From the NCBI GenBank assembly GCA_014529385.2, contig CM043950.1, positions 156,649,545 through 156,713,544 on the forward strand: a DNA stretch of 64,000 nt, given 5' to 3'. Position 1 is the stretch's first letter, and the number at the start of each line of letters is the position of its first letter. The stretch is from Adiantum capillus-veneris (Eukaryota; Streptophyta; Polypodiopsida; Polypodiales; Pteridaceae). Shown in pieces: positions 41,888 through 50,563 of the stretch. Under the pieces are notes generated by a model, which saw only the letters and a program-made list of their open reading frames with translations, was not told the origin of the DNA and did no database searches. The position numbers were made by a program, and so were the translations under genes.

Positions 41888-42667
41888 TTTTTTTTTCTTT
41901 GACGAAAGTGGAATTGTATTAAAAGAGTTACAAAGGGGTGAATTAGACACACAGATAGGGGTTTAGTCAACCCCAACTACTCAGAAACAATTACATGAGG
42001 TAAAGCATTCTGAGTAGATCAGAGGGGCAACTGTACGCTAGTTTTGCTAGCGGGTTGATGTTAAGACAAAGGATAAAGACAAGCCTTGTGGTAGAGCTTC
42101 TTTAACTTTATTACACAGTTTGAGGACAGAATGTTTGAGATCAGACTTAAGGAGACATAGGGGATAGGCTGAAGGGCTATTGAACAAAAAAGCATTCCTC
42201 TGATTCCAAATAAACCAAAGTAAGTACCTTGTCCAGATGGTCCCGAGTGGGATGTCAAGACCCGTGCAGCTACCCAGTAAAAAGTCTTTGAAGTCCAAAG
42301 CTTTAAGATTTATTTGGATGGTGACATTCTGGATGGCTCTTTTTAACCCCCCATTAGCTTTACAATTATACCAAAGATGTAAATTGTCTTCCACAACTTT
42401 ATGGAATTTGTTGCAAATACCATCACTGACTCCTGCTTTGAGCGCTCTACTTCCGGTCCAGATGCCATTATGGATTATTAGACACATGAGGGTAGAGTGT
42501 TTAATCTCCAAAGGAAATGCCCAAAGACATTTAAACTTGTAGGTCCATTGCTTCCTACTCTAGCCAATCTTCCAAATTTTGTTGAGTCTTTTCTTTATGT
42601 CTTCTTCTACACCTGACTTAGGGTAGAATTGCTTGTAAACATCTTCAGTCAGCTTGCCAATCCTGTT
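41888..42667 (-). mobile_element. LINE (L1-type) 3' end fragment
   Basis: The minus-strand 3' end is a poly(A) (T-run at 41888-41897) preceded by TACAATTCCACTTTCGTCAAAG, a familiar 3'-terminal wording of plant LINEs. It contains the end of ORF2. The 5' side is cut by the left LTR of element C at 42668, and no continuation is seen beyond C. Confidence 0.75.
42047..42667 (-). pseudogene. LINE ORF2 C-terminus (zf-RVT region)
   Basis: The frame runs from the element C junction to a stop at 42047, with an in-frame TAG near 42563. It encodes FKCLWAFPLEIKHSTLMCLI, GSRALKAGVSDGICNKF, HLWYNC and later YLLWFIWNQRNAFLFN. This is the pattern of the zinc-binding reverse-transcriptase-associated domain (zf-RVT) at the end of plant LINE ORF2: W-x-L-x-P-K, C..C, HLF-x2-C, then WxxRN. 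One Cys of the first pair is Phe. Upstream reverse transcriptase is missing. Confidence 0.72.
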
Positions 42668-43317
42668 TGTAAGGTCTCCGACCCCGATCAAAAAGAAAAC
42701 CATTGTACCTTGAAATGAAAATAATGGAATAAGTTACTATTTTTAGCAGTTTTCCAGATCCTGTCAGTGCCATGATGTTTAGAATGTTTTAAATCTCCGA
42801 AATGTGAATTAAAATAATTTTTGTAAAAAATTCCAAAAATAATAAGTTTTTGGTCACCTGACCCGTCCAGTTTTGATCGTCTCGAAAAACTGCACCCGTA
42901 CCCCGAATTTCAAAAAAATGCATTTTGGACCTTGGGGGCTGCTAAATATGGCAGGTACTCGGGCCAGTACGCCTTAGTTAGAGCTTGCTATAGAAATTTT
43001 CGGCATCAAAATCCGACTCGTATGACCCGTTTTAGCCTAGAACCAATTTTCCTAAAAATTGTCTGGGGAGGTACCGGGGGCCCGGAACTGTGTGGAAACA
43101 GGTTCCAGCCCACTCCAGATCAGCTTTAGCAGCTAGGGGGCGCCCTCTTGCTTTGTGGGAGTCCTGGGAGAGTTTCCAAGCCAGCAGCTCAGTTTCAGAA
43201 CCAGTTAACTAAGCCAACCTAACACTTGGTGGGCAGGGAACTGGACTCGCCATGCTTAACTGGAGAAGCTCCGAGATGCATTTAGCAACCCAGATCGATT
43301 TTCAGCTTGAGGAGGCC

Positions 43318-43325
43318 TATTTAAA
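43318..43325 (+). promoter_or_regulatory. TATA-like box, element C 5' LTR
   Basis: TATTTAAAG within GGCCTATTTAAAGACC; the same site is at 51215-51222 in the other LTR. It lies upstream of the LTR ORF, so the ORF would be transcribed. Confidence 0.5.
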
Positions 43326-43329
43326 GACC

Positions 43330-43360
<31 letters not shown>

Positions 43361-44221
43361 GCTCACACACACACAGTGCACACACACACATCTACACACA
43401 CTCTGGGACGGTGCTGTCGGAACACACACCTTTTGAAGGGGAAGCAAGGAGGGAGGTGCTGTCGAATTCTCACCTCAAGAATCTCGATTAGATCAGAGAA
43501 TCAAGAGGATTATCAGCCCTTAATCATGGTAACCACGATTTTAATTAATGCTTTCTGCAAATCCTTTTTCATTACCATCTAAATTTCTCGTCTATTATGC
43601 TTATTCCTAGTCGTAATTCTCTATGACTACTCTCTAAATTATCCTTATCCATATTCTATTATGTAATCATCATTCCATAGCTGAATTATCAGCCATTCAT
43701 CACTCTCGGTTAATGATTAGAACATAATTATCAGAATTTTCTCTCTCTAGGTAGCATAGTAATTAATCGATAAGATAGTAATTGTGTAGATTGAAGAGAA
43801 TCACTCTTTTAATCACTCATTAACAATGAAGCTTAATTGAATTCATTCTCTTATGCATTAAGATGTAATTAAGGAGGAATTAATCTGTCATTAAGACTCT
43901 AAGAATTGGTTTTTCTCACACATATGCCTAAGGTAAATCTGCATCGTCTATTTGCCAGGAAATTGTTTAATCATACTTAATTCAATTCTTTGGTAATTCC
44001 AATAGTGAAATCCTAATTATTCTTAATCATGTAAGCCGAATAATTATCTTAGAGCCGGTTCCCGTAGGATTATGTGCTATCCTTAATGATTGATTTATGA
44101 AAGAAATCTAGATCTCTCATATAAGAGAAATTAATTGATGTCACTAATCTACCCATTGGACTGTTATGATGCTTGCGAACCTTAGCTCTTTCTCCAAGCT
44201 AATCATTTAAAGTAGTGAGAA

Positions 44222-44392
44222 ATGGCCCCGGTTAAGAAGACGCGCTTCGGTGGTGCCCACGATCGCGAGGCAGGAACGAGTAATGTACACGGAAAGGGGA
44301 AAGCTCCTATGGAGGAACAAATACCGGCCATCTCACGGGCCATCGATGAAGAAGTGGAAGAGGTAGATCATATTTTTATTCAAGTTGTTTAA
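44222..44392 (+). CDS. Element C LTR ORF, candidate first exon of gag
   Basis: 56 codons starting MAPVKKTRFGGAHDREAG: a basic N-terminus and an acidic end (IDEEVEEVDHIF). The same ORF is open in the 3' LTR (52114-52284). After codon 47 (GAG, ends 44362) the sequence is GAG|GTAGAT, a usable splice donor in phase 0. The gag frame downstream has no early Met and starts right after ATGTAG at 46281, also phase 0. Splicing 44362 to 46282 would give a start codon to gag and remove the primer site from the mRNA. Function otherwise unknown; the splice is inference. Confidence 0.6.
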   Translation: MAPVKKTRFGGAHDREAGTSNVHGKGKAPMEEQIPAISRAIDEEVEEVDHIFIQVV

Positions 44393-44649
44393 ATTAACAT
44401 TGCATACGCTAGTTAGGAATTCTCATATCCCCAAACATGTTGGAGAAATCCGACGGAAACCTCGGCATTGAAATCATTGTACATTAAGTTCTAAAGTAGG
44501 AAGGTAATGTTTGATGGGTATGCTGTTTGCAATAGGAAAGAATGTCTGCTAGGGAAAATTTAGCTCGACATGTTCATTTTAATTCCAATGTTGAATCAGT
44601 CCTGACCCCCCTACTGATCACTGGGGGCAGAGTTCCTCGTTAAGGGCTC

Positions 44650-44770
44650 TTGAATCCACGACTTGCTTTCTATGCGGTGGATACCCACGACTTGATTTCT
44701 ATGCGGTGGGAACCCACGTCTTGCTTTCTATGCGGTGGGAGTATCCATGACGTGCTTTCTATGCGGTGGA
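44650..44770 (+). repeat. Tandem ~40-bp repeat in element C LTR
   Basis: Four degenerate units built on ACGACTTGCTTTCTATGCGGTGGA. The same array is at about 52546-52665 in the 3' LTR. Role unknown. Confidence 0.7.
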
Positions 44771-45444
44771 CATACCTAGTTGTATGGACAGCTAGGCGAC
44801 AACGGGAGGAGTGAACTCTCGCTGGAGGGGGGATGTTGTACCTCCAGAACATTGGAACTTTTATGAATAAGTTTGAGTAGAATTTTTACTAGAATTCTGT
44901 CTTGGTGTTGTTTGCAATACTGGTTGATGTGCTGTATTAACGAACAATGTGATTCGGAATTAAACAAGGAATCTTTATGTTGAACAACCTTTGTGGTAGT
45001 AATTAGGTCACACAAGGAAGTGTGAGTGTGGGGGTGGAAAGTGGGGGCTTGGCTCAAGTTGCCAATGCCTACGAGATGGGTGGTCCCGATTGGTCGGGAA
45101 CTCTCTGTCCCCATTGTGCTTACTTCGATATTAGTAATACTCATTGCCCGTAGAGCGGCGAAATCTCGAGAGTACTTGCCTCTGAAACATGGGAAAAAAG
45201 TCACTCGAGGTTTCTCTCCTCTTGGAAGGTGGGTCTTAGGATGGCTACATAGGTTAAATCACGCTTCCCTTGTGAGGTGGAGCTAGATCTCCTTGCTAGT
45301 AGGCTCGAACTCAATTCACTTTGTGATGAGAGAGTGTCCGCTAGATGAACCCAGACCACTTTGTTTGCTTTCGCTATAGATCTAGTGGCCACCAGGTTTA
45401 CTATCAGATCTGTTGTTGACATGACGGGGTGGGGACCTCACACC

Positions 45445-45456
45445 TGGTATCAGAGC
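45445..45456 (+). other. Element C primer-binding site (tRNA-iMet)
   Basis: TGGTATCAGAGC, the standard plant site for initiator tRNA-Met, 2 nt after the LTR end. Confidence 0.95.
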
Positions 45457-45560
45457 TAAGCCTAGGTTAGGCTGGGAAATAAAGTCGTATTTTTTGAACA
45501 TTTAAAAGGAACTGAAAGTATATAGGTAGTTGATCCGAATTCCTTGCATTGGTATTGTAG

Positions 45561-46064
45561 GAAGACCCCGTGCTCGAATATCGGAAGTTCCAATTGTTTG
45601 AGCTTATTTATGAGCAAGCTCGAAGATCCCCAGTTTACCAGTTCAGGCGAGATGACATGGAGATACTGTTGAAGGCTTATATGCCACACTCCACTCGCAT
45701 TGATAGAGGATGGGAACTTGATTGGACATTTCCAGGAGGGGTTTACTACCTCAACGCTCGGAAGCTAGGATGCCTGGCTACCGACTTGAAGAAGATACAT
45801 TAGGGAGAAGAGTTGAGAGTAATAGAGATATTCTACTTGGTGCCTACACGATTGGACCAGACTGTTTCAGACAACTCCAATCAAACCATCAACGACTGGC
45901 TTTTGGAGAAGGTCATCAATGTGATCCCAACGAACCGAGTCAAAACCTTTGGATTACTGAAGACGGAACTCCGGCTTGATATCTTAGTTTATTATCCACT
46001 CAAGAATGAGTATAGAAACTATTACACGAATAAAGTAGTTCATCACGTGAATACCATCTCCTAG
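45561..46064 (+). CDS. Element C pre-gag ORF, unknown function
   Basis: About 167 codons from a splice-acceptor-like GGTATTGTAG|GAAGAC at 45560/45561 to TAG at 46062-46064, with one in-frame TAG at 45801-45803. It begins EDPVLEYRKFQLFELIYE and later has GWELDWTFPGGVYYLN and DWLLEKVINVIP. There is no known domain and no similarity to the pre-gag ORFs of B and D. The frame is phase 0 relative to the LTR-ORF donor, so it could be an alternative second exon. Chromoviruses normally have no ORF here. Confidence 0.5.
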
Positions 46065-46281
46065 GCGTATTTTATACACAATCCATAAAGCCATGTAATA
46101 AGCTGATCATCAATTATCCTAAACCTTGAGGGGTTTCAATTGTAATAAATTTTCATCAATAAAGTGCTTTTTGTCTCTGAATCTCTGTCTCTTGATAAAG
46201 TAGAATCTTGAATTTTATTTAAAGTCTCGTGTCTATTTTGAAATCCAAGTAATGTATCAAGAATTCGTATAATCCATGTAG

Positions 46282-47892
46282 GTACCGCCTGTTGCTCTGT
46301 ACTCGGCAGCGCAAGAGAAGAAGCTCCTCCTTAAGCAAGCCCAACCTCCGATCTTTAAGGGCGAGGGGACAAATGTGGAGAGAGATGCGGAAGTATGGAT
46401 GGAAGCCATGGACGATTACTTTGAAGCTGCGGGGACCTAGCCCGTAAATCAGACTATGCTTGCGATGTTTTGCTTAACTGGCGATGCCAAGATATGGTGG
46501 AAGCAACATTGCAAGGACATGGACATTAAGGGATCTTCCCAGTCCTGGGAATACATTAAAGCTGCGATAATGGGGCGTTATTTACCGCCCGCCTACAGAA
46601 CCTTGAGGATGAATGACTTCTTTTCACTTCGGCAGCAGAATTCATCTGTCGAAGAATAGTATGCAAAGTTTGTCACTCTTCGGAGATATGCTCCTAATAT
46701 GACCTTGGAACAACAGGTGGCAAGGTTCTGCCAAGGTCTAATCGATCCCCTGAATACTCGGTTGGAAGCTCTCAGGTCGACGACGCTACAGGATGCCTTG
46801 TTGAGAGCCAAACCTCTAGCTCTCGAAGTACAAAGGGCTAATCAGAACAGGAGGAATCATTGGGCAAAGAGGTCAAGGACCACTGCTTGGGATAGCACAC
46901 CAGCCAACCAAGCGTATAACCAGCGCCCTATTGTGGCTACCAGCACAACCATGGAGTTCCCCGATGTTCGATGCTATGGTTGCGACGAGCATGGACATTA
47001 CAGATCCAATTGCCCCAGGAACATTCAGGCAACCAACGCCAATGCCATACCCTTGAATACCCGTGGGCATGGCCAAGCTAATGGAAGAGGAGGACGAGGA
47101 AGGATGAACAGAGGGCGAGGGCGTGGAGCTACCGCCAGAGTGAATGCTGCAGTGGTACAACCAACTATGGGTGATGAAACAGTGGAGAGAGCAACCCTAC
47201 ATGCTTCAATTGACAATCCCAATGGTTGCGAGCAATACGCAGTCATTCATACGCCAGGATCTCTTAGAGGTGAACAAGTTAATTTCCTTATAGATTGTGG
47301 TAGTACTCTTTCATTTCTTTTGCCCAGATGCATGAGGAAGCTTAAGCTAGATAAGTACCCAACAAGCAAGCTAGTTGTAGAGTTAGCAAACGGCAAGGAG
47401 GTAGTATCTCAACACTCTGCAGGCAAAATTGACTTTGATTTAGGGGGACACCCAACTTCTGCCCAATTTCGAACCCTACCCTTAGGATTCTTTGATGGGA
47501 TACTAGGGATGGACTGGCTAAAGAAAAATAGGGCCCACATTCATTGTGCACAAGGAAACTTTACCTTTATAGATAACTTGGGTAATGAAGCCTTAATCCA
47601 GGGGGAAAATGGGAGACCTAAGGCTACTCTAGTTAATGCCAATAGACTTTTGAAGGGACTAAGGAAGGGTCAACAAATTTATGCGGTTAAACTCAATAAA
47701 GTGGACCAATCAGATACCTCACTTCGACCAAACTGGTTGAGGGAGTATGATGATGTATTCCCTGAAGACCTTACGAATCTTCCACCACATAGAGAGGTAT
47801 ATCATGAGATTGAGACTATTCCTGGATGTGAACGTATCTCAAAAAGACCTTATAAGATGTCACTTACAGAGGCCATCGAACTCAAAGAATAG
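46282..47892 (+). CDS. Element C gag and protease
   Basis: One frame from the acceptor-like ATGTAG|GTACCG with TAG stops at 46438-46440 and 46657-46659, ending in TAG at 47890-47892. Gag features: PPIFKGEG, WMEAMDDYF, DAKIWWKQHC, LRMNDFFSLRQ, FCQGLIDPLNTRLE. Zinc knuckle CYGCDEHGHYRSNC near 46972-47013, followed by a Gly/Arg-rich stretch. Protease near 47290-47530: LIDCGSTLSFLLP and GILGMDWL. The end (CERISKRPYKMSLTEAIELKE) enters reverse transcriptase. The first Met downstream of the acceptor comes only after about 43 codons, inside conserved gag, so a natural start is missing here. Confidence 0.88.
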
Positions 47893-48525
47893 CTTAGGCA
47901 ACTCATTGAGCAAGGATTCATTCGACCCATTACTTCTCCTTGGGGTGCTCCAATTCTTTTTCAGAAGAAGAAGGATGGAACCTTAAGGCTATGCATAGAC
48001 TATCGTGGGCTGAACCAGGTAACTGTCAAGAACAAGTATCCAGTTCCAAGGATTCACGAACTCTTGGACAGGCTCCACGGTGCCAAAATATTTACAAAGA
48101 TTGATCTAAGGTCAGGATATCACCAAATCAGGATCAAGGAATCAGATATTCCAAAGACGGCTTTCAATACTAGGTATGGGCACTACGAGTTCACAGTAAT
48201 GTCTTTTGGTCTAACAAATGCTCCTACAAGCTTCAATCGACTTATGCACAATATTTTCAGACCTTACCTGGATGATTTTGTCTTGGTTTTCTTTGATGAC
48301 ATTCTGATATACTCTAAGAACAAGGCAGATCACGAAGAACATGTTCGCAAAGTACTTGATCTTCTCCGAAAACACCAACTTTACGCTAAAGAGAGCAAGT
48401 GCACTTTTGCTCGCCTAAAGTCCACTATCTTGGATTTGTCATATCAGCTGAGGGGATTTCAGTGGACCCAGACAAGGTCAAGGACATCGTCGATTGGCCT
48501 CAACCATCCACCGTCAACGAAGTAA
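47893..48525 (+). CDS. Element C reverse transcriptase
   Basis: Continues the gag frame after the TAG at 47890. [12 protein letters not shown] and [20 protein letters not shown], then [29 protein letters not shown] and the catalytic FFDDILIYS, in place of the common YxDD. A frameshift near 48410, inside KCTFA, ends the useful frame; the polymerase continues in the frame of 48399-49145. Confidence 0.9.
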   Translation, partial: LRQLIEQGFIRPITSPWGAPILFQKKKDGTLRLCIDYRGLNQVTVKNKYPVPRIHELLDRLHGAKIFTKIDLRSGYHQIRIKESDIPKTAFNTRYGHYEFTVMSFGLTNAPTSFNRLMHNIFRPYLDDFVLVFFDDILIYSKNKADHEEHVRKVLDLLRKHQLYAKESKCTFARLKSTILDLSYQLRGFQWTQTRSRTSSIGLNHPPSTK

Positions 48526-49145
48526 GAGGATTTCTTGGAATAACGGGATGGTACAGGATTTTTGTCAAGGATTATGCACGTATTGCTGCACCTTTGACGG
48601 AACTCCTGAAGAAAGGAATGAGGATCGAATGGAAGACCGAGCATGAATCTAGCTTTGCTAAACTAAAGGATTTCTTGGTCTCAGCTCCTATTTTAAAACT
48701 TCCAGATTTCAACAAGGAATTTGAAGTAGTGACCGACGCTAGAAAATTTGCTCTAGGCGGAGTTCTTACTCAAGAAGGAAGACCAGTGGCGTATACTTCG
48801 CGAAAGCTGAGGGATCATGAGAAGAATTATCCTACTCATGATTTGGAACTTTTAGCAGTTATTCATGCACTGAAGTTATGGAGACATTATCTTCTTGGGC
48901 GCAAGTTTGAGCTGGTTACAGACCACAAGAGCTTAAAATGGATTTTTACTCAACCTATTCTCAATATGCGACAACGACGATGGATAGAGCTGTTACAGGA
49001 ATATGATCTTGACATAAAGTATAGACCAGGAAAGGAAAATGCAGTTGCAGATGGTCTTAGCCGAAAATCTTTTCTCGGAGCTATCTCTATTCCAAATAAC
49101 CCTATCTGGGATAGAATCAAAGAAGCATCTTTGGTAGATCCATAG
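48399..49145 (+). CDS. Element C RT thumb and RNase H
   Basis: [12 protein letters not shown] continues reverse transcriptase from the frameshift. RNase H carries [12 protein letters not shown] (Asp), [13 protein letters not shown] (Glu), LVTDHKSL (Asp) and NAVADGLSR (Asp): all four acidic positions are present. It ends at TAG 49143-49145; a second TAG follows at 49170-49172 in the same frame. Confidence 0.9.
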   Translation: MHFCSPKVHYLGFVISAEGISVDPDKVKDIVDWPQPSTVNEVRGFLGITGWYRIFVKDYARIAAPLTELLKKGMRIEWKTEHESSFAKLKDFLVSAPILKLPDFNKEFEVVTDARKFALGGVLTQEGRPVAYTSRKLRDHEKNYPTHDLELLAVIHALKLWRHYLLGRKFELVTDHKSLKWIFTQPILNMRQRRWIELLQEYDLDIKYRPGKENAVADGLSRKSFLGAISIPNNPIWDRIKEASLVDP

Positions 49146-49181
49146 TACCAACGTATAGTATCTCTAGTCTAGCAGAATAAG

Positions 49182-49478
49182 ATGCCTGAAGCTAAAGATT
49201 ACTCTCTTATGGGAGGATGTCTTTACTACAGACATAGAATCTATGTACCCAGAGATCCAGCCTTAAAGAACGCCATTTTGTATGAAGCGCACGATAGCCC
49301 TACATCCGGACATCCAGGCTATGCTAAGACTCTTCATGCTGTCAGGAGGAGTTATTTTTGGTCTGGAATGAAAGCGGACATACTTCGCTATGTGAGGCAA
49401 TGTCTTTCTTGTCAGCGGATAAAGGCCGAAAGAATCAAGTTACGAGGGCAACTTCAACCTCTTGACATACCCATATGA
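49182..49478 (+). CDS. Element C integrase N-terminal zinc domain
   Basis: In frame with the RNase H segment. HDSPTSGHPGYAKTLHAV and CLSCQR give the HHCC zinc site. It ends at TGA in LDIPI*, where a single lost G in a Trp codon shifts the frame (PEW/KWECISMDF in relatives). Confidence 0.88.
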   Translation: MPEAKDYSLMGGCLYYRHRIYVPRDPALKNAILYEAHDSPTSGHPGYAKTLHAVRRSYFWSGMKADILRYVRQCLSCQRIKAERIKLRGQLQPLDIPI

Positions 49479-50062
49479 AATGGGAATGCATCAGTATGGA
49501 TTTTGTTACAGGATTACCTTCTACAGGAGGTTATGATTCTGTTTTCGTGGTTGTTGATATGGTCACAAAAGTGGCTCATCTAATACCCGTAAAGACAACC
49601 TTTACTGCTTCATATGTTAGTTGGGTATTCATCAAGGAGATTTTTAGGTTACATGGTCTACCCAAGCGTATCGTCAGCGATAGAGATGCCAAGTTTACAT
49701 CAAAATTTTGGACTTCTCTTTTCCAATCTATTGGGTCACAATTAGCCTTTTGTACAGCGTATCATCCACAGACAGATGGGCAAACTGAGAGAGTTAATCA
49801 AGTCATCGAGGACATTCTCAGAGCCTATTGTTCGCAAGAGACAAAGAAGTGGTTACAATATCTACCTTTGGTGGAGTATGCTTACAACTCTTCCGAACAC
49901 AGAAGCATTGGAATGTCACCTTTCAAAGCTCTTTATGGACAGGACTGTTTAGCACCACGGAACTTCTCAGATCCAACCATCAGGGTAGAAGCCTCTAGAA
50001 AGATGTTAGAGGATACGGAAGCACACACTAGAGCTATTCGCCAGGACATTCAGGCCGCTTAG
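49475..50062 (+). CDS. Element C integrase core
   Basis: CISMDFVTGLP (first Asp), VSDRDAKFTSKFW (second Asp), TDGQTERVNQ (Glu): a complete DDE core. SMSPFKALYG-type sequence follows. It ends in TAG at 50060-50062 (QAA*DRQNHYADK) where Gln is expected. Confidence 0.9.
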   Translation: MKWECISMDFVTGLPSTGGYDSVFVVVDMVTKVAHLIPVKTTFTASYVSWVFIKEIFRLHGLPKRIVSDRDAKFTSKFWTSLFQSIGSQLAFCTAYHPQTDGQTERVNQVIEDILRAYCSQETKKWLQYLPLVEYAYNSSEHRSIGMSPFKALYGQDCLAPRNFSDPTIRVEASRKMLEDTEAHTRAIRQDIQAA

Positions 50063-50533
50063 GATAGACAGAATCACTATGCAGATAAGAACCGTTCGAA
50101 AAGAACTTTCAAAGAAGGAGATAAGGTTTTTCTGCGAGTTTGACCAAAGAAAAGTAACTTATCTCTAGGCAGATATAAGAAGCTAAGCCCAAGGTATTGT
50201 GGACCATTCGAGATCGTTAAGGTTGTGAGTGACCAAGCATACAAGCTAAAGTTACCTACAAACTTGAAGGTTCATGATGTATTCCACGTCAGCTTACTCA
50301 GACCCTATATTCCTAACCATGATCAATTCCTGGACTCATATCAGATAGTCATGCCAGCACAAGGAGTTCTCGAGCTCCAACCTGACTACGTACTGGAAAC
50401 AAGGGAAAGTAAGTTACGCAACAGAACTATCACGGAGCATCTGTTAAAGTGGAAGGATTATCCTGAAGAAGATGCAACTTGGGAGGACGAACCAACGCTT
50501 ATAAAGGATTACCCAAGCACATTCTTGAGATGA
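50063..50533 (+). CDS. Element C integrase tail with chromodomain
   Basis: Same frame as the core. FKEGDKVFLRV, a TGA at 50141-50143, then YKKLSPRYCGPFEIVKVV (GPY/F module) and HDVFHVSLLRPY. A chromodomain follows (YVLETRESKLRN, HLLKWKDYPEEDATWEDE), with the aromatic and acidic residues typical of chromoviruses; it targets integration to marked chromatin in the family. Ends TGA at 50531-50533, 20 bp before the polypurine tract. Confidence 0.9.
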
Positions 50534-50553
50534 GGACATCTCAATTTTTCACG

Positions 50554-50563
50554 TTGGGGAGGT
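50554..50563 (+). other. Element C polypurine tract
   Basis: TTGGGGAGGT directly before the TG of the 3' LTR. Confidence 0.8.

Larger units (their letters stand above)
42668..45442 (+). repeat. Element C 5' LTR
   Basis: About 2.77 kb, starting TGTAAGGTCTC and ending CACA before the primer site. TATTTAAA at 43318-43325, (CA)n at 43332-43390. It contains the 56-codon ORF at 44222-44392 and four tandem ~40-bp units built on GACTTGCTTTCTATGCGGTGG at about 44650-44770. Confidence 0.92.

Noticed and set aside
49182-50062. Functional integrase in element C
   Set aside because: All zinc and DDE residues are present, but a frameshift near 49475 and TAG codons at 49170 and 50060 interrupt it.
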